Assembly (NCBI GenBank): GCA_017553325.1
Contig: JAFZMH010000006.1
Span: forward strand, 1-64,000
Reading direction: 5' to 3'
Length of the DNA stretch: 64,000 nt
From: Clostridia bacterium
GTDB taxonomy: Bacteria; Bacillota; Clostridia; Christensenellales; CAG-917
Positions 60,693-64,000 of this stretch are shown one piece after another (position 1 is the first letter of the stretch; each line of letters opens with the position of its first letter). Position numbers and translations under genes: made by a program. The notes under the pieces are model-generated. The model was not told the origin of the DNA, made no database searches, and was given only the letters and a program-made list of their open reading frames with translations.

Positions 60693-61775
60693 ATGGAATC
60701 CGTCGCGACAAACGTGCTTGAAGTGCAGAAAAAAATGCGCATAAAAAAGGCGATAATCATCTCATCGCTGTTTTTGCTTACGGTGGTTATGTTTTTTGTT
60801 TGCTGGTTTGTCGGAGTGGCAAAGATGTCCGTCAAAGACTGCTTTGAAGCGCTTGGCCACAGGGGCGACGTCAACGATATTAACGCTCTTATCATTTGGA
60901 ACACGCGCTTTCCGCGCGTAATAGCGGCGGTCGTTGCGGGCGCGGGACTTGCGGTTGCCGGTCTTATTATGCAGACGACGCTCGGCAACGTTATGGCTTC
61001 TCCGTCCACTCTCGGCGTGTCCAACGCCGCGGTATTCGGGGCAAACTTGTCCATAATCGGTTTTGCGGGCGGGTTTTTGTCGTCGGGCGCAGATTTTGCA
61101 AAGACGGTCAATACGTTCAACCCGTTTGCGGTGTCGCTCATAGCGTTTCTGTTTTCGTCCGCGTCCGTGATGCTGGTGCTCGCACTTTGCAGAATAAAAA
61201 AATTCTCGCCCAACACAATCGTGCTTGCAGGTATAGCGATAGGCGCGATTTGGACGGCGGGGACAACGATGTTGCAGATTTTCGCAACCGACGTGGGACT
61301 GTCGGCGGCGGTTATCTGGTCCTTTGGCGACCTCGGGCGCGTGACGCTCACGCAAGACTACATTATGCTCGGGTTCGTGGGCGCGGCGATCATTCTTTTC
61401 TTCTGCTTGTCTTGGCGTTTTAACGCTATGCTCGGGGGAGACAATATCGCAAGAAGCGTCGGCGTCAACGTGACGGCACTCAGAGTCACGGGACTGCTCG
61501 TCGGGTCGCTCATTACCGCGATGTGCGTGTCCTTCCTCGGAATAATCGGGTTTGTGGGCATTATTTGCCCACACGTAGTCAAAAAGTTGCTTGGACACAA
61601 CCACGTCGTGTCCATTCCCATAACCGCGCTGACGGGCAGTCTGCTATTGCTTTTTGCCGACACGATTGCGAGAACTATCGCAAACGGTATCGCGCTTCCG
61701 GTAGGCGCGGTCACGTCGCTTCTCGGTGCACCGTTCTTCCTCTTTATGCTGTTTACGGCAAAGGAGCGTGTGTGA
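60693..61775 (+). CDS. FecCD/BtuC-family ABC transporter permease
   Basis: 360 residues, about ten membrane segments. FecCD hallmarks: WNTRFPRVIAAVVAGAGLAV and GLIMQTTLGNVMASPSTLGVSNAA near residues 70-110; SFLGIIGFVGIICPHVVKKL near 280; LPVGAVTSLLGAPFFLFML at the C-terminus. It imports metal chelates such as Fe-siderophore, haem or cobalamin. I reject the 15 codons before ATG 60693 because the promoter overlaps them. It is probably a homodimer, as only one permease gene is present. It overlaps the ATPase gene by 1 bp. Confidence 0.9.
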   Translation: MESVATNVLEVQKKMRIKKAIIISSLFLLTVVMFFVCWFVGVAKMSVKDCFEALGHRGDVNDINALIIWNTRFPRVIAAVVAGAGLAVAGLIMQTTLGNVMASPSTLGVSNAAVFGANLSIIGFAGGFLSSGADFAKTVNTFNPFAVSLIAFLFSSASVMLVLALCRIKKFSPNTIVLAGIAIGAIWTAGTTMLQIFATDVGLSAAVIWSFGDLGRVTLTQDYIMLGFVGAAIILFFCLSWRFNAMLGGDNIARSVGVNVTALRVTGLLVGSLITAMCVSFLGIIGFVGIICPHVVKKLLGHNHVVSIPITALTGSLLLLFADTIARTIANGIALPVGAVTSLLGAPFFLFMLFTAKERV

Positions 61776-62527
61776 TGTTTGAAATCAAAGATTTGAAATT
61801 TGCATACAAAAAGAGCGTTCCCGTTTTGAAGGGTGTGAACCTCGCCCTTGAAGAGGGCGAGATCGGCGTGCTTCTCGGCAAAAACGGCGCGGGCAAGAGC
61901 ACGCTTTTCAAGTGCGTGCTCGGGCTTTTGAAAGCAACAGGCGAGATTTTGTTTGACGACAAGGATATTTCAAAGGCGTCGAGGACGGAGAGGGCAAAAC
62001 TCATCGCCTACGTTCCACAGGAACTCTCCTTTGGAGAGTTGACAGTGTTTGACAGCGTGCTCACGGGGCGTATTGCAAGGTTCGGCTTGATTGCGGGACA
62101 GGACGACAGAGAGGTCGTGAACCGTGTGCTTGAAGAACTTGAACTTACGCATATTGCCACAAAGAACGTAAATCAACTCTCGGGAGGCGAACGCCAAAAA
62201 GTGGCGATTGCCCGCGCGCTTGCGCAAGAGCCCCAAATGCTCGTCTTTGACGAGCCGACGGGCAACCTCGACGTACAAAACGAACAACTGATTTTCGGAC
62301 TCGCAAAAAGGATAGCGAGCGAGAAGAAGATAACGATTTTGATTGCGATCCACAACCTGAATTTTGCGATGGACTTCGGCGACAAGTTCTTTATGATGAA
62401 GGACGGCGAAATCAAGCATACGGGCGGGGTTGAAATTTTGAACGAAAATACGATTAGCGACGTCTTTGGCGTCAAAGCCGCCATTTTGGAGGCGGAAGGC
62501 AGAAAGGCGATCGTTTATGGAGGTTAA
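61775..62527 (+). CDS. Metal-chelate ABC transporter ATP-binding protein
   Basis: 250 residues. Walker A GKNGAGKSTLFK near residue 35, Q-loop YVPQELSF, signature VNQLSGGERQKVAIARALAQ near residue 133, Walker B MLVFDEPTGNLD and H-loop AIHNLNF. It matches the FecE/BtuD group that pairs with FecCD permeases. The start at 61775 overlaps the permease stop (GTGATG). Middle gene of a permease-ATPase-binding protein operon. Confidence 0.92.
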   Translation: MFEIKDLKFAYKKSVPVLKGVNLALEEGEIGVLLGKNGAGKSTLFKCVLGLLKATGEILFDDKDISKASRTERAKLIAYVPQELSFGELTVFDSVLTGRIARFGLIAGQDDREVVNRVLEELELTHIATKNVNQLSGGERQKVAIARALAQEPQMLVFDEPTGNLDVQNEQLIFGLAKRIASEKKITILIAIHNLNFAMDFGDKFFMMKDGEIKHTGGVEILNENTISDVFGVKAAILEAEGRKAIVYGG

Positions 62528-62528
62528 T

Positions 62529-63752
62529 ATGAGAAACATGGCAAAAAAGAGCGTCATCTTTTTGATGATAGCGGTGCTTGTCTGTGCATTGGCACTCGTG
62601 AGTTTTGCCGCGTGCAACAAACCGACCGAGACGCCGGCGAACGATACGCCGGAAGAAAAACCCGTTGAGCCTATCACGATTACGGATATGATTGGCAGAC
62701 AACTTGAAATCAAGCCGGGCACCTACAAGAGAGTGGTTTGCATCGGCGCGGGCGCGCTTCGTATGTATTCCTACATCGGCGACATGAACTTGCTTTGCGG
62801 TGTTGAAGACATCGACAACGAGACGTTGACAAATCGTCCGAAGATGTTCGACGGATCGGCAAGACCATATCAACTCGCCTACAAAGATTTGCTTGATTCG
62901 ATTGACAGTTCATGCGGCGTCGGCGGACCGAATGCCCAAACTGCGGAGGCAGAAAAGATTCTTTCTTGCAGACCAGACATCGTCATTTCCGAATATGAAG
63001 ACGTCGACAAGGAAAATGCGCTTCAACAGGCACTTGGCGGAAACGTCCCCGTTGTCACAGTGAAATACGGACCGAAAACCGTATTTGACGACAACGTTTT
63101 GAACAGCTTTATAATGCTCGGTAAAATTTTCAACAGAAAGAGCAGGGCGGCGGTGCTCAACGCGTACATCAAAGAGCAAAAACAAGAGATTTTTGACAGA
63201 ACCAAAGATATTCCGGAAGAGGATAAAAAATCCGTCTACATCTGCGGGCTCGGCAACTGGGGCACGACCAACCATCTTATGACCGCAAAGAACAATTATG
63301 CTCCGTTTGAAATCGCACACATCAAAAACGCGGTTAATCTCTCCGGCGGCGGGGCTCCGCAGGCTCAAATCGAAGAGGAAACTTTGCTTTCAATCAGCGG
63401 TAGCATTGATATTGTGATTTTTGACGTGGCGGCGATAAGAAACATCAAACCGCTCACCAACGAGAATAAAGTCGTGCTTGAAAGAATAAAGGCGTGGCAA
63501 GAGGGCGAGGTGTACGTCGAGATGCCGCAATACGCATATTACGTCAACCTCGAACTCGCGCTTGTCAATACCTGGTGGATTGCAAAGGTCGTCTATCCCG
63601 AACTCTTTGCCGACATTGATATGACCGAAAAGACCAACGAAATCACCTATGCGTTCTTCGGCAAAGAACTTGCAAAAGAAATCTTTGCTTGCCCGAACAG
63701 TTTCGGCGGATACAGACAGATCGAAAACCCGTCTCAATTCTTTGGACAATAA
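62529..63752 (+). CDS. Metal-chelate ABC transporter substrate-binding lipoprotein
   Basis: 407 residues. Signal peptide with lipobox F-A-A-C near residue 25-28 and a Pro/Glu-rich linker. The mature part is the FecB/TroA-type helical-backbone binding fold: ITDMIGRQLEIKPGTYKRVV, then CIGAGALRMYSYIGDMNLL with the G-A-L-R segment, CRPDIVISEYED, and the C-terminal NTWWIAKVVYPELF, seen in iron-complex importers of anaerobes. GGAGG lies 6 nt before ATG 62529. The exact ligand is unknown. Confidence 0.9.
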   Translation: MRNMAKKSVIFLMIAVLVCALALVSFAACNKPTETPANDTPEEKPVEPITITDMIGRQLEIKPGTYKRVVCIGAGALRMYSYIGDMNLLCGVEDIDNETLTNRPKMFDGSARPYQLAYKDLLDSIDSSCGVGGPNAQTAEAEKILSCRPDIVISEYEDVDKENALQQALGGNVPVVTVKYGPKTVFDDNVLNSFIMLGKIFNRKSRAAVLNAYIKEQKQEIFDRTKDIPEEDKKSVYICGLGNWGTTNHLMTAKNNYAPFEIAHIKNAVNLSGGGAPQAQIEEETLLSISGSIDIVIFDVAAIRNIKPLTNENKVVLERIKAWQEGEVYVEMPQYAYYVNLELALVNTWWIAKVVYPELFADIDMTEKTNEITYAFFGKELAKEIFACPNSFGGYRQIENPSQFFGQ

Positions 63753-63755
63753 ACT

Positions 63756-64000
63756 ATGACAAACGCAAACGTTGAAAAATATTTTGACGATTTGGCACAC
63801 GACTGGGACAGTTTTCAAGACTGTACCGTGGGCGTCAAGCGTGCGCTCCTTGAGAGTTCAGGCATATTTAGGGGCGCACGCGTCCTTGACGTTGCGTGCG
63901 GAACGGGCGCGATAACCGAGGTTCTTCACGAATTGACGGGAGAGCTCGTCAAGGGCGTGGACCTGTCGGGAGAGATGATAAAGGTTGCCAAACGCAAATT
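63756..64000 (+). CDS. SAM-dependent methyltransferase, N-terminal part
   Basis: 81 residues seen before the right edge. It starts MTNANVEKYFDDLAHDWDSF and has SAM motif I as VLDVACGTGAITEVL near residue 43, then VKGVDLSGEMIKVAKRK (motif II). It is the UbiE/COQ5-like class I type. It begins 3 bp after the binding-protein stop, so it is part of the ABC operon. Such methyltransferases often sit beside FecCD-type importers, perhaps acting on the imported ligand; this is inference. Confidence 0.85.
   Translation, partial: MTNANVEKYFDDLAHDWDSFQDCTVGVKRALLESSGIFRGARVLDVACGTGAITEVLHELTGELVKGVDLSGEMIKVAKRK

Overview
The window reads as the replication-origin region of a low-to-moderate-GC, Gram-positive-type anaerobe, most likely an uncultured Clostridia-like member of the Bacillota. 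The reasons are the dnaA/recF/gyrB/gyrA/parAB/rpmH-rnpA-yidC-jag-mnmE-mnmG set, AT-rich intergenic DNA with canonical TTGACA-17-TATAAT promoters, strong AGGAGG-type ribosome sites, UppP, many short lipobox lipoproteins, and anaerobic enzymes (formate-THF ligase, aldehyde:ferredoxin oxidoreductase). No species can be named from sequence alone.

Layout. 1-7.4 kb: the N-terminal part of a repeat-bearing lipoprotein, dnaA (leftward) back to back with recF, parAB (leftward), rsmG, an MTA/SAH nucleosidase and an acetyltransferase. 7.4-8.5 kb: a gene-free stretch with three parS-like palindromes plus a degenerate fourth, and an abrupt switch from A/C-rich to T/G-rich on the top strand; this is the best oriC candidate. 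8.5-18.6 kb: a phosphoesterase, a small leftward operon, gyrB-gyrA with a GH13 glucosidase behind them, and uppP. 18.6-28.1 kb: ychF, argS and the rpmH-rnpA-yidD-yidC-jag-mnmE-mnmG block. 28.1-28.7 kb: AT-rich DNA with a candidate small RNA. 28.7-31.7 kb: glmM, Nudix and trxB, all leftward. 31.8-40.8 kb: an Asp/Asn operon (asnS-asnA-aspS), a lipoprotein, an SDR reductase, and a formate channel next to formate-THF ligase. 40.8-41.4 kb: a macrodomain gene.

41.7-52.9 kb is a tungsten/molybdenum unit. A nine-gene leftward operon encodes a polyferredoxin, aldehyde:ferredoxin oxidoreductase and pterin-cofactor synthesis (MoaD, MoeB-like, Mog, two MoeA forms of which one carries a binding-protein domain, MoaA, and a MoaC-MOSC fusion). 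Divergent from it is tupABC, a tungstate importer whose roughly 98-nt leader looks like a Moco/Tuco-type riboswitch. No moaE is present.

53.1-58.5 kb holds a signalling module: a polytopic membrane protein divergent from a three-gene overlapping operon. That operon encodes a sensor-PP2C (SpoIIE type)-HATPase protein, a SpoT-like HD hydrolase and a STAS-kinase fusion. It is flanked by two near-identical ~94-bp structured elements. Then come a Fic protein with its own palindromic operator, tRNA-Ala and tRNA-Ile, and a TetR regulator divergent from a FecCD-type metal-chelate ABC importer, with a methyltransferase running off the right edge.

Two features cut across the window. A family of ~125-bp repeats begins exactly at the stop codon of dnaA, recF, ychF, argS, mnmE and fhs, always in the gene's own orientation. 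At least six genes (dnaA, recF, rsmG, hlyIII, glmM and the fecCD-type permease) have their -10 box only about 6-7 nt before the start codon, which predicts leaderless mRNAs.
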